Of a DNA stretch of 64,000 nt, positions 35,779-44,771 are shown one piece after another. The notes below the pieces were generated by a model. The model did not search any database and was not told the DNA's origin. It saw only the letters and a program-made list of their open reading frames with translations. Made by a program: the position numbers and the translations under genes. Origin of the DNA: JABAYQ01 sp049890095 (GTDB taxonomy: Bacteria > Bacteroidota > Bacteroidia > Flavobacteriales > UBA7312). Numbering within the stretch: position 1 is the stretch's first letter; every line of letters starts with the position of its first letter. The DNA is taken from contig JBMHCD010000010.1 in the NCBI GenBank assembly GCA_049890095.1, forward strand, positions 124,001 through 188,000. Direction: 5' to 3'.

Positions 35779-37404
35779 TTAATTTTTTTGTTGTGCGTGT
35801 TTAATAGCAGCTTTTACAAACCCTACAAATAATGGTTGAGGATTTGAAACTGTGCTTTTGTATTCAGGATGAAATTGTACACCAATGAAAAATGGGTGTT
35901 CTGGAATTTCCATTATTTCAACTAAGTTTGATTCTGGATTAATACCAGTTGCTTTCATGCCATTTTTTTCAAATTGGTTTAGAAAATCATTATTAAACTC
36001 ATATCTATGTCTATGTCTTTCTTTTATTAAATCTTTATTATAGCAGTCTATAGCAATGCTATTTTCATTTAATTTACATGAGTACGCTCCAAGCCTCATA
36101 GTACCACCTTTGTTTGTGATGTGTTTTTGTTCTTCCATCATATTTATAACTGGGTGATTAGTTTGTAGGTCAATTTCTGTGGAATTTGCTTTTTCGAGTT
36201 TGAGTATGTTTCTAGCAAACTCTATTACTGCACATTGCATACCAAGGCAAATTCCGAAAAATGGAATTTTTTTCTCTCTAGCAAATTGTACAGCATTTAT
36301 TTTTCCTTCAATACCTCTATCTCCAAAACCAGGAGCAACTAAGATACCGTCAAGATGGTGCAATTTGGCGTTAATATTTTGTTTGTTGAGTTCCTCAGAA
36401 TGGATCCAATGAATATTGACTTTACATTCATTTTCAGCACCACTGTGTATAAAGGATTCTGAAATAGATTTATAAGAATCTCTCAGCTCAACATATTTTC
36501 CTACTAAACCCACATTAATACTATTTTTTGGGTTTTTAAGTCGGAAAAGAAATTCTTTCCATTTTGCAAGATTAACCTCAGTACTGTCATTCATGCCTAA
36601 TTTTCTTAAGGTAACTTTGTCGAGGTTTTCTGATTGCATTAAAAGTGGCACATCGTAAATACTCTCCGCATCCAGAGATTCAACAACAGCGTCTCTTTCT
36701 ACATTACAAAAAAGAGCAATTTTTCTTCTTATATCAGAGTTTAAGTGATGTTCAGATCTACATACTAGTATGTCAGGTTGAAGCCCAAGTTCACGTAATT
36801 TTTTTACAGAATTTTGAGTTGGTTTTGTTTTTAATTCGCCGGCAGCAGATAAATATGGAATAAGAGTTAAGTGTATGGAAATAGCGTTTGATTCCATTTC
36901 CCATTTTAGTTGTCTTACTGCTTCTATAAATGGTAATGATTCTATGTCACCAACGGTTCCACCAACTTCAGTAATAACAATGTCATATTTTCCTGTTTCA
37001 CCCAAAATTTTGATATGATTTTTAATTTCATTGGTAATATGAGGGATGACTTGAACAGTTTTACCTAAATATTCACCTTTTCGCTCTTTGTTTATTACTG
37101 TTTGGTATATTTTACCGGTAGTAACATTATTAGCTTGTGACGTTTCATTGGATAAAAATCTTTCGTAATGACCAAGATCAAGATCTGTTTCAGCTCCATC
37201 ATTAGTTACAAAACACTCTCCATGTTCGTAAGGGTTCATGGTGCCTGGGTCAACATTGATATACGGATCAAGTTTTTGAATTGTTACCGAAAAACCACGA
37301 GCTTCAAGAAGCTTTCCTAATGAAGCAGAAACAATTCCTTTTCCTAAAGAGGAAGTAACACCACCAGTTACGAAGATATATTTTGTTGGAGAAGATTTAC
37401 TCAT
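35779..37404 (-). CDS. pyrG: CTP synthase
   Basis: Makes CTP from UTP, ATP and glutamine. The 541-residue protein starts KYIFVTGGVTSSLGKGIVSA (amidoligase P-loop region, residues 8-27) and has the QKLDPYINVDPGTMNPYEHG motif. Its C-terminal class I glutaminase has the nucleophile Cys in FGICLGMQCA (about residue 385) and the HPE dyad in FHPEYKS. The promoter is a TTG-N19-TAAATTGC variant. Confidence 0.98.
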   Translation of the reverse strand: MSKSSPTKYIFVTGGVTSSLGKGIVSASLGKLLEARGFSVTIQKLDPYINVDPGTMNPYEHGECFVTNDGAETDLDLGHYERFLSNETSQANNVTTGKIYQTVINKERKGEYLGKTVQVIPHITNEIKNHIKILGETGKYDIVITEVGGTVGDIESLPFIEAVRQLKWEMESNAISIHLTLIPYLSAAGELKTKPTQNSVKKLRELGLQPDILVCRSEHHLNSDIRRKIALFCNVERDAVVESLDAESIYDVPLLMQSENLDKVTLRKLGMNDSTEVNLAKWKEFLFRLKNPKNSINVGLVGKYVELRDSYKSISESFIHSGAENECKVNIHWIHSEELNKQNINAKLHHLDGILVAPGFGDRGIEGKINAVQFAREKKIPFFGICLGMQCAVIEFARNILKLEKANSTEIDLQTNHPVINMMEEQKHITNKGGTMRLGAYSCKLNENSIAIDCYNKDLIKERHRHRYEFNNDFLNQFEKNGMKATGINPESNLVEIMEIPEHPFFIGVQFHPEYKSTVSNPQPLFVGFVKAAIKHAQQKN

Positions 37405-37436
37405 TTATCTTTTAGTTGTGAAGGTTTTCTAAGCTC

Positions 37437-37466
37437 GCAATTTATAAAGAAATTAAATTCATTCAA
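37437..37466 (-). promoter_or_regulatory. pyrG promoter, TTG-N19-TAAATTGC
   Basis: On the minus strand TTG (37464-37466) lies exactly 19 nt upstream of TAAATTGC (37437-37444), a variant of TAnnTTTG one T short; predicted leader about 28 nt. Confidence 0.5.
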
Positions 37467-37475
37467 TAATTAATC

Positions 37476-39725
37476 TTAAAAAGTTAAGCTAATTCCTGCA
37501 CTAGGCATAAAAGGTAATTGATTAACTCTTTTGTATTCAATTCTATTAAAATAAAATATATTTTCTCTATTGTATGCATTTGTAATTCCTACATTCCAAT
37601 TTAAAGTCGAATGTTTGCTTAGTTTATATTCTTTTTTCAAAGCAATATCTAACCTATGATAATATGGTAGTCTTCCTTCATTTAGTCCAGCATAAATGAT
37701 GCCAAGCTCTCCACTTTCTTGGTCGTAGTTAGTGTCTATTCCATCATTGAAATCTATTAGAGGATAAAATCCTTGAGTTTGAGTAAATGGAAAGCCTGAT
37801 CCAAAGTTCCATCTAGCATCGAAACTCCAACTGTTATCAAAGCCAAACTTATAAGTAGAAACTAAGTTAACATTATGTCTTCTGTCAAAATGTGGTCTGT
37901 AAGTACTGTTTTCATCAGTTCTAGAAATATAGCCCAGAGAATATACTGCCCAAAAATAAAATTTACTACTACTATATTTAAGAACAGCATCTACCCCTTG
38001 TGCTAAGCCTTTTTCAACGATAAAATCAGGATCGCTCACGTAAAGTTTATCTTTATTAATGTTAGTTAATTGACTAAAATCTTTAACATAACCTTCTAAG
38101 TTAAAATCTACAAAATCACTAAAATCGTACTCTAGTCCTAGTATAATATGATTTGCTTTTTGTAAACCATTTTTAATTTGTTTGCCTAAAAATTGGTCAG
38201 GAATATTTTCTGGTGCTGACAAAAAACCATAGAAAAGGTTAACAACATCTCGATCCGAATTTGTACTAACTAAATTTTGTGAATATTTTCCTGTTGCTAG
38301 TTTAAATCTAAGTCTTTCAGATGCTAAATATTTTGCACCTAATCTTGGCTCAAAAGTAGCGCTAATCGAATTGTATTTATAAATTCTAACTCCAGGTTCA
38401 ATAATTATTTTTTGTCCTTTTATTTTATAGTTAATAAAACCGGAAAGCTCTGTAGAATTCTCTTCCTGAGAAATTCTTAAATCAGAGGAGTTAGTGAAGT
38501 CAAAATCTGTTTGATATCCAAGTACTTCTAATCCATATTTTAACTCGTTTTCTCCGTTAAAATAGGTGAAGTTAAGACCAAGATTGAAACCATTAATTCC
38601 ACTGGATCTTGGTGCAGTTAGAGCTTCATCAATTCCGATTAAATACGATGAGTATGCAAAATTCCCTTCAATTAATGCTGAACTTCCTTCAGGAACGAGA
38701 ACAAAATTAGAACCAACCCCTCCGGAGTTCCATCCTAAACTCGATACATCTCTATAGCTAACATTGTCTTTGTAATTGTAGCCAAAAACATTAAACTTAC
38801 TCCCATTACTACCGCTAATAGAAAGTTTACCATAAAGATCTGTGAAATTATATGGCAAACCAGCAGTATCTATATAATTATAAAAAATTTGTGATGTTTT
38901 ATCTAAATAGGATGTTTTAGCAGAAACAATAAACGAACTATTTCCCCCTTTTTTAATTAATGGTCCTTCAAAAAGTAATTTACTTCCAAATGATGTAGAT
39001 GAAAATTTTCCACCGTATCTATTTTTAATTCCATCTCTTGTTTTGATATCCATGATCGATGAAATTCTACCACCATATTGAGCACCAAATCCACCTGTGT
39101 ATATGTCTGCTGTTCGGATTAAATCGGTATCAAAAACTGAAAATAATCCAATTGAGTGAAATGGATTATATACGATCATACCGTCTAAAAGCACCTTATT
39201 TTGTATAGCAGATCCACCTCTAATGTATAATTGTCCGCCTTGATCACCAGTAAATACCACCCCAGGTAGAACTTGTAGGTATTGAGCTAAATCTGGCTCA
39301 CCACCGATTGAAGGTATTAGTTTTATGTCTTTAGGAGTAATTTTAGTAACAGATACTTTAACGGATGTCTTTTGATCCATTTTATCTGCAGAAATTGTTA
39401 CCGTATTTATTTTTATACTAGATTGTTGTAGCTCTAATTTTTGAGTCAGAATTTGATCTTTTTTTAGAGAAATATTTACTCTTAGAGTGTCATAGCCAAT
39501 ATAAGTTACTAGTATGGTTTGATTTCCAATCGGGACATCTGAGATATTGAAAAAACCATTCACATCAGTTGATGCACCAATGGTTTCACCTTCAATTATA
39601 ACATTGCAAAATAAGACTGGCTCACCTGTCTCTAGGTCATTGACAAAACCTCTAACACTTGCTGTTTGTGCATAAGAAGCTATAAAAAAAATATGAGCAA
39701 GAATGAAAGAGCTTAAAAATTTCAT
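37476..39725 (-). CDS. TonB-dependent receptor with carboxypeptidase-regulatory domain
   Basis: Outer-membrane active transporter of 749 residues; substrate unknown. A signal peptide (cleavage near YAQ, residue 20) is followed by a CarboxypepD_reg-like domain (about 22-105) and the plug domain with LAQYLQVLPGV and QLYIRGGSAIQNKVLLDGM. The barrel then runs to the C-terminus, ending in an amphipathic strand (AGISLTF). It is small for the class and resembles the orphan receptors without a SusD partner. The ATG at 39725 is preferred over an upstream in-frame GTG because TAATTTTG ends 5 nt before it. Confidence 0.93.
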   Translation of the reverse strand: MKFLSSFILAHIFFIASYAQTASVRGFVNDLETGEPVLFCNVIIEGETIGASTDVNGFFNISDVPIGNQTILVTYIGYDTLRVNISLKKDQILTQKLELQQSSIKINTVTISADKMDQKTSVKVSVTKITPKDIKLIPSIGGEPDLAQYLQVLPGVVFTGDQGGQLYIRGGSAIQNKVLLDGMIVYNPFHSIGLFSVFDTDLIRTADIYTGGFGAQYGGRISSIMDIKTRDGIKNRYGGKFSSTSFGSKLLFEGPLIKKGGNSSFIVSAKTSYLDKTSQIFYNYIDTAGLPYNFTDLYGKLSISGSNGSKFNVFGYNYKDNVSYRDVSSLGWNSGGVGSNFVLVPEGSSALIEGNFAYSSYLIGIDEALTAPRSSGINGFNLGLNFTYFNGENELKYGLEVLGYQTDFDFTNSSDLRISQEENSTELSGFINYKIKGQKIIIEPGVRIYKYNSISATFEPRLGAKYLASERLRFKLATGKYSQNLVSTNSDRDVVNLFYGFLSAPENIPDQFLGKQIKNGLQKANHIILGLEYDFSDFVDFNLEGYVKDFSQLTNINKDKLYVSDPDFIVEKGLAQGVDAVLKYSSSKFYFWAVYSLGYISRTDENSTYRPHFDRRHNVNLVSTYKFGFDNSWSFDARWNFGSGFPFTQTQGFYPLIDFNDGIDTNYDQESGELGIIYAGLNEGRLPYYHRLDIALKKEYKLSKHSTLNWNVGITNAYNRENIFYFNRIEYKRVNQLPFMPSAGISLTF

Positions 39726-39730
39726 GGGCA

Positions 39731-39738
39731 CAAAATTA
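39731..39738 (-). promoter_or_regulatory. -7 element giving leaderless TonB-receptor mRNA
   Basis: TAATTTTG on the minus strand ends 5 nt before the ATG and overlaps one arm of a 7-bp dyad (39736-39742 with 39747-39753). Confidence 0.55.
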
Positions 39739-39753
39739 CATTTTTTAATGTAA
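39736..39753 (-). terminator. Weak hairpin at the holA stop codon
   Basis: TTACATT/AATGTAA with a 4-nt loop, followed on the minus strand by TTTTG. It could end holA transcription or serve as an operator over the receptor promoter. Confidence 0.35.
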
Positions 39754-40743
39754 AATTTTGAAAATTAATTCTCTTAATAATTGCCCGTCTGTTGTATTTT
39801 GATTATCAACTCCTTTGCTCTTTAAATCGTAGATTCTTAAATTAGAAATAATATTCATGAGTTGTTTTTTGCTGTAGTTTTTTGCTGAGATGGAATAATC
39901 TTTAACAAAAAAAGGATTGATTTTTAGTTTAGAAGCAACATTATTTTTGGATTTGTCTTTAAGTGTGTGATAAATAAGTGTTTTTTGAAAGTGATTAAAT
40001 AAACTAGAAATTGTTAAAATAAGTGGATTGGTTTTTGGATTGTTTTCAAAGTAGTTAACTATTCTATTTGCTTTTAAATGATCTCTAATGCTTAAAGCAT
40101 TATTAAGCTCAAATACGTTATAATCTTTACTTATACCAATGTTTTTTTCAATTAAATCCGTAGAAATCTCTTTATCTTTATCACAAATAATCATTAGCTT
40201 TTCTAATTCATTGCTCAATTTGCTTAGGTTATTACCAAGAAATTCGTTTAGTAAATAGGAAGCTTTAATACTAATTTGATATCCATTTTGTTGAGTAAAT
40301 TTTTGAATCCAATCTGGAATTTGATTTTCATATAATTTCTTGCTTTCGAAAACCAGAGCTTTTTTGGAAATATTTTTGCCGAATTTTTTTCTTTTGTCAA
40401 TACTTTTATTTTTATAACAAAAGACTAGTATTGTGGTGCTTAGTGGGTTGTTAAAATACTCTTCAAATAGTTCTATTTTTTTTAAGTCCTGAGCTTCTTT
40501 AATCACTACCACCGTATAATTACTCATCAAAGGAAATTGCTTAGCAGTAGAAATAATAGTATTCACATCACTATCTTTTGCATAAAAAATATGTTGATTA
40601 AAATCTTTTTCAGAATCATTTAAAATGTTTTTAATGATGAAGTCAGAAATATAATCTATATAGTAGGGCTCATCTCCCATTAAAAAATAAATAGGCTGAT
40701 AATCTTTTTTCTTTAAACTAGAGATGATTTGCTCAAATTTCAT
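39745..40743 (-). CDS. holA: DNA polymerase III subunit delta
   Basis: Wrench subunit of the clamp loader that opens the beta clamp. The 332-residue protein matches bacterial HolA: N-terminal YQPIYFLMGDEPYYIDYISD, a middle domain with SKLSNELEKLMIICDKDKEI, and the C-terminal helical collar ending in DGQLLRELIFKIL. It lacks a P-loop, as the family does. Its DnaX partner is at 17496-19247. Confidence 0.93.
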   Translation of the reverse strand: MKFEQIISSLKKKDYQPIYFLMGDEPYYIDYISDFIIKNILNDSEKDFNQHIFYAKDSDVNTIISTAKQFPLMSNYTVVVIKEAQDLKKIELFEEYFNNPLSTTILVFCYKNKSIDKRKKFGKNISKKALVFESKKLYENQIPDWIQKFTQQNGYQISIKASYLLNEFLGNNLSKLSNELEKLMIICDKDKEISTDLIEKNIGISKDYNVFELNNALSIRDHLKANRIVNYFENNPKTNPLILTISSLFNHFQKTLIYHTLKDKSKNNVASKLKINPFFVKDYSISAKNYSKKQLMNIISNLRIYDLKSKGVDNQNTTDGQLLRELIFKILH

Positions 40744-40749
40744 TTACTT

Positions 40750-40781
40750 GCAATTTATATGCTACAATTAAATCTGCCAAA
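40750..40781 (-). promoter_or_regulatory. holA promoter, TTTG-N20-TAAATTGC
   Basis: On the minus strand TTTG (40778-40781) lies 20 nt upstream of TAAATTGC (40750-40757), which ends 6 nt before the holA ATG. Confidence 0.45.
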
Positions 40782-41214
40782 TTACGACTTCAAAATTAAT
40801 TTTGATAATGGAAATAAACAAATATTTGATCCTGTTAGAAAAAAAATGGTAACCCTAAATGATGAGGAATGGGTCAGACAGCATTTAATTCGTTTTTTAA
40901 GCGAAGAAAAAAACTTTCCTATTTCATTAATGGCAGTCGAAAAAGGACTTAAAATTAATAATCTTAAAAAGCGTTTTGATATATTATGTTATGCAAAAAA
41001 TGGGTGTCCGATATTACTGATTGAATGTAAATCTCCTAGTGTTAAAATTAGTCAATCAACTTTTGAGCAGATTTCTACTTATAACATAAATCTTAAAGTT
41101 CCATACTTGTTGGTAAGTAATGGATTGAATCATTATTGTTGTAAAATGGATTATAAGAAATCAGCGTATTTATTTTTAGATGATATTCCTGATTATACAG
41201 ATTTAGACCTATAA
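40759..41214 (+). CDS. HsdR N-terminal-like (PD-(D/E)XK) nuclease domain protein
   Basis: A stand-alone protein of 151 residues matching the type I restriction enzyme R-protein N-terminal family. The nuclease core is RFDILCYAKNG followed by ILLIECKSP (catalytic D, then E-x-K). A DEEWVRQHLIRFL helix precedes it and an aromatic tail ends it. There is no helicase, methylase or specificity gene nearby, so this is not a restriction system. It is conserved divergently beside holA in Flavobacteriales. The ATG at 40759 is chosen over 40729, which lies within holA. Confidence 0.85.
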   Translation: MLQLNLPNYDFKINFDNGNKQIFDPVRKKMVTLNDEEWVRQHLIRFLSEEKNFPISLMAVEKGLKINNLKKRFDILCYAKNGCPILLIECKSPSVKISQSTFEQISTYNINLKVPYLLVSNGLNHYCCKMDYKKSAYLFLDDIPDYTDLDL

Positions 41215-41230
41215 ATTATACATAAAAATG

Positions 41231-41238
41231 TAAATTTG
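41231..41238 (+). promoter_or_regulatory. -7 element of the DUF5606-M3 peptidase operon
   Basis: TAAATTTG, 19 nt upstream of the DUF5606 ATG. Confidence 0.55.
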
Positions 41239-41257
41239 CCTCTCAAAAAAAAAGTAA

Positions 41258-41662
41258 ATGAATTTAGAAGGAATTTTATCTATCAGCGGAAAAGCTGGTT
41301 TGTATAAACTGATCAGTCAAACCAAAAATACTTTAATTGTTGAAAGTCTTATTGATGGAAAGAAAATGCCATTATACGCATCTCATCAAGTAAGTTCTTT
41401 GCAAGATATAGGAATATACACCTATAATGATACTATGCCACTTTCTGAGGTTTTTGAAAAGATTTTTGAAAAAGAAAATGGACAACAAGCATTGAGTCAC
41501 AAGGAAAGTAAAGAAAATCATTTTAAGTGGTTGAGAGATGTGATGCCAGAATTTGATGAAGATAGAGTATATCATTCTGATATTAAAAAACTTATTCAAT
41601 GGTATAATCTCTTGCAATCTAAAGGATTAATAGAAGTTAGTAAAGAGGAAACAAAAAAATAA
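41258..41662 (+). CDS. DUF5606 family protein
   Basis: The 134-residue protein matches DUF5606, a short Bacteroidota family: EGILSISGKAGLYKLISQT, an SH3-like N-terminal part with ESLIDGKKMPLY, and the helical C-terminal DEDRVYHSDIKKLIQWYNLL. Function unknown; the basic barrel-like N-terminus suggests a nucleic-acid or ribosome contact, by inference only. It is followed 2 nt later by the M3 peptidase gene and is probably co-transcribed with it. Confidence 0.88.
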   Translation: MNLEGILSISGKAGLYKLISQTKNTLIVESLIDGKKMPLYASHQVSSLQDIGIYTYNDTMPLSEVFEKIFEKENGQQALSHKESKENHFKWLRDVMPEFDEDRVYHSDIKKLIQWYNLLQSKGLIEVSKEETKK

Positions 41663-41664
41663 TT

Positions 41665-43383
41665 ATGTCAACAATATCAATACCCAAAAGGCCAAAAAGA
41701 AAATTTGTAGATGATCAACTTGAAGTAGATTCGTGGGAAAAGTTGGAGTATTATTTTAAAGAGTTAATAGAAGCTAATATTTCTAGTGCTGAACAGCTTG
41801 AAAAATGGTTGCTTAATAGGAGTGAGCTTGAAGCTGTAATTGAGGAAGAGCAAGCTTGGAGATATATTAAAATGAATATTGATACTACAGATTCAAAATT
41901 ATCACAAGATTTTTCTTTTTGGATAAAAGAAATATCTCCTAAGGTAGCACCTTATAGTCATCAACTTAACAAGAAGGTATATGAGTCTGAATTTATTAAT
42001 GAATTGGATCAAGAAAAGTATTTTATCTATTTGAGAGGCTTAAAAAAAGCGATAGAAATTTATAGAGACGAAAATATTCCTTTGTTTGTTGAAATGGAAA
42101 CAAAACAACAAGAATATGGTGCTATAGCTGCCCAAATGTCAGTAGAAATTGATGGTGAAAAAATGACCATGCAAAAAGCTGCTCAATATTTAAAGGATAC
42201 AAATAGATCTAAAAGGGAAGAAGTTTTTAATCTCATAAATGAAAGAAGGCAGCAAGATGTAGATAAATTAGATAAACTATTTGATGAATTAATTCAATTA
42301 AGGCAACAAATTGCCAGAAACTCTGGTTTTGAAAACTATAGAGATTATAAGTTTGCTGCAATGGGGCGTTTTGATTATACTCCTGAAGATTGTTTTAATT
42401 TTCATAAAGCTATTGAAAATGAAATTGTTCCAATCATAGAAAGTTTTGATTTGGAAAGAAAAAAGCAAATGAATTTAGAAGATTATAAACCATGGGATAC
42501 TTCTGTAGATTCGTTGGGAAAAACACCTCTAAAGCCATTTGAAGACGGGAAAGATCTTATAGAAAAGTCAATTAAATGTTTTGAAAATTTACGACCATAT
42601 TATGGGCAATGTTTAGAAATAATGAAAGAAATGAAACATCTGGATTTAGAGTCTAAAAATGGTAAAGCACCAGGCGGTTTTAATTATCCATTGTATGAAA
42701 TAGGTGTTCCATTTATATACATGAACGCTGTTGGTTCGCAAAGAGATTTGGTTACTATGGTTCACGAGGGAGGTCATGCTATTCATTCTTTTTTAAGTAG
42801 AGATTTAGAGTTATGCGAGTTTAAAAGTGTTCCGTCGGAAGTTGCTGAATTAGCTTCTATGTCTATGGAATTAATTAGTATGGATACTTGGAATGAATTT
42901 TATCAAGATGAATATGATTTAAAAAGAGCTAAAAAAGAACAAATGAAAAAAGTTCTTGAAGGCTTACCATGGATTGCAGCTATTGATAAATTTCAACATT
43001 GGATTTATACCAACGATCATACTGCAGACGAAAGAAGAAAACAATGGAAGAAAATCATGACAGAGTTAAGTAGCTCTGTGATAGATTGGAATGATAATCA
43101 AGACGCTTTTTTAAATTTATGGCAAAAGCAATTACATTTATTTGAAGTACCTTTTTATTACATTGAATATGGTATGGCACAATTAGGTGCTATAGCAATG
43201 TGGAGGAGCTTTAAAAAAATAGGTGAAAAGGCTTTAGATAATTATGACGAAGCTTTGAAGTTAGGATATACTAAGTCAATAGGCGAATTGTATCAAACGG
43301 CTGGAATTGAATTTGATTTTTCTCAAAAATATGTTCGAGAATTAGCTGATTTTATAAATTCTCAAATACAAGAGATTAACTAA
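41665..43383 (+). CDS. M3 family oligoendopeptidase (PepF-like)
   Basis: A cytoplasmic zinc peptidase of 572 residues that trims oligopeptides. The thimet-family zinc motif HEGGH is at 367-371 within VTMVHEGGHAIHSFLS, with the third ligand in the ELASMSMELI stretch downstream. No signal peptide. The glycine in the second variable position is usual for oligoendopeptidase F relatives. Confidence 0.94.
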   Translation: MSTISIPKRPKRKFVDDQLEVDSWEKLEYYFKELIEANISSAEQLEKWLLNRSELEAVIEEEQAWRYIKMNIDTTDSKLSQDFSFWIKEISPKVAPYSHQLNKKVYESEFINELDQEKYFIYLRGLKKAIEIYRDENIPLFVEMETKQQEYGAIAAQMSVEIDGEKMTMQKAAQYLKDTNRSKREEVFNLINERRQQDVDKLDKLFDELIQLRQQIARNSGFENYRDYKFAAMGRFDYTPEDCFNFHKAIENEIVPIIESFDLERKKQMNLEDYKPWDTSVDSLGKTPLKPFEDGKDLIEKSIKCFENLRPYYGQCLEIMKEMKHLDLESKNGKAPGGFNYPLYEIGVPFIYMNAVGSQRDLVTMVHEGGHAIHSFLSRDLELCEFKSVPSEVAELASMSMELISMDTWNEFYQDEYDLKRAKKEQMKKVLEGLPWIAAIDKFQHWIYTNDHTADERRKQWKKIMTELSSSVIDWNDNQDAFLNLWQKQLHLFEVPFYYIEYGMAQLGAIAMWRSFKKIGEKALDNYDEALKLGYTKSIGELYQTAGIEFDFSQKYVRELADFINSQIQEIN

Positions 43384-43391
43384 TAAATGAT

Positions 43392-43399
43392 TACTTTTG
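43392..43399 (+). promoter_or_regulatory. -7 element of tig-clpP
   Basis: TACTTTTG, 23 nt upstream of the tig ATG. Confidence 0.55.
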
Positions 43400-43422
43400 C
43401 AAACTTTCAAAACAAGAAATAA

Positions 43423-44763
43423 ATGAATATTACTCAAGAAAAAGTAAATGAATTAAACGCTAAGTTAATTATAAGCGTTGAACCATCTGACTATAAAGAA
43501 AAAGTAGATCAAGTTATTGTAAATTACAGAAAAACGGCAACAATTCCTGGATTTAGAAAAGGTAAAGTGCCAATGGGTCAGGTTAAAAAAATGATTGGTA
43601 AATCCGTATTAATTGACGAAGTTAATAAGTTGCTACAAGAAGCTATTTACAAACATATTACTGAAAATAAATTAGAAGTTTTAGGTAATCCTTTACCTGT
43701 TACAAAAGAGGTAGATTGGGATAATTCAACAAATTTTGAATTTGAGTTTGATATGGGTCTGGCTCCAGATTTTAAAGTTAGTCTTGATAAGAAAATTAAG
43801 TTTGATTATTTAAAGATTGTGGCTGATCAAAAAATGGTTAATCACTATACTAATGACATGGCAAAGAGGTATGGTAAGATGACACAACCTGAAAAATCAG
43901 AAAAAACAGATTTATTAATGGCTGAGTTTTTTCAACTAGATAAAGATGGCAGTGTTATGGAAGACGGAATTAACCATACTTCATCAGTAGCCTTAGATAT
44001 TATTCAAGATAAAAAAGCACAGAAGCAATTGCTTGGTCTTAGTAAAGACAGTGAAGCTGTTGTTAGAATAAATAATAAGTTTAGTAATGATGTTCATCAC
44101 ATGCTAAACATTAACAAAGAAGAAGCTGAAAATTTAGATTCTGAATTTAAAATGGTAATTAAATCCATTAGTAGAATGGAACCTGCTGAATTAAATAAAG
44201 ATCTTTTTGAAAAAGTTTTTGCTGGTGCTGGAATTAAAACCCAAAAGGCATTTAAAGAAAAAATAAAAGAAGAAGTCGAAAAGTCATTTGTAGGTGAAAG
44301 CGATAATAAACTTAAAAATGATGTAGTTCTTAAATTGATTGACAAGGTAAAATTAGATTTACCGGATGAATTTTTGAAAAGATGGCTTGTGGCAAGTAAC
44401 GAAAATGGTTTAACAGCAGAACAAGTTGAGCAAGAATATGAGCAGTATTCCAAAAGTCTAAAATGGCAATTAATAGAAAACAAGATCATTAAAGAAAATG
44501 AGCTTGAAGTTAAAAATGAAGATGTTATTTCTCATACAAAAGAGTTAATTAAAACTAATTTTGCTCAATATGGACAACCAATTCCTGATGAGGATAAACT
44601 AAATGAAGTTTCCGTAAAAGTTCTAGAGAATGAGGAAGAAAGAAAAAAAGTTTATAATCAACTTTATGATCAAAAAACGATGAGTTTGTACAAGGATAAG
44701 TTTAAGATTTCTGAAAAGGAAGTAACTTATGACGAATTTGTTAAATTAGCATCTGAAAAATAA
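43423..44763 (+). CDS. tig: Trigger factor
   Basis: Ribosome-bound chaperone of 446 residues. The ribosome-binding signature appears as TIPGFRKGKVPMGQVKKMIG (about 39-58). The middle FKBP-like prolyl isomerase domain is poorly conserved, as in many Bacteroidota, and the C-terminal helical cradle follows from about 260. Located just upstream of clpP and clpX, the widespread tig-clpP-clpX order. Confidence 0.95.
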   Translation: MNITQEKVNELNAKLIISVEPSDYKEKVDQVIVNYRKTATIPGFRKGKVPMGQVKKMIGKSVLIDEVNKLLQEAIYKHITENKLEVLGNPLPVTKEVDWDNSTNFEFEFDMGLAPDFKVSLDKKIKFDYLKIVADQKMVNHYTNDMAKRYGKMTQPEKSEKTDLLMAEFFQLDKDGSVMEDGINHTSSVALDIIQDKKAQKQLLGLSKDSEAVVRINNKFSNDVHHMLNINKEEAENLDSEFKMVIKSISRMEPAELNKDLFEKVFAGAGIKTQKAFKEKIKEEVEKSFVGESDNKLKNDVVLKLIDKVKLDLPDEFLKRWLVASNENGLTAEQVEQEYEQYSKSLKWQLIENKIIKENELEVKNEDVISHTKELIKTNFAQYGQPIPDEDKLNEVSVKVLENEEERKKVYNQLYDQKTMSLYKDKFKISEKEVTYDEFVKLASEK

Positions 44764-44771
44764 ATTTTACT

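Noticed and set aside
40759..41214. Type I restriction-modification system
   Set aside because: Only the nuclease-like N-terminal domain is present; no helicase, methylase or specificity subunit lies nearby.
44097..44489. 130-codon Ser/Leu-rich minus-strand frame
   Set aside because: Antisense to the strongly supported tig gene; low complexity and no family signal.
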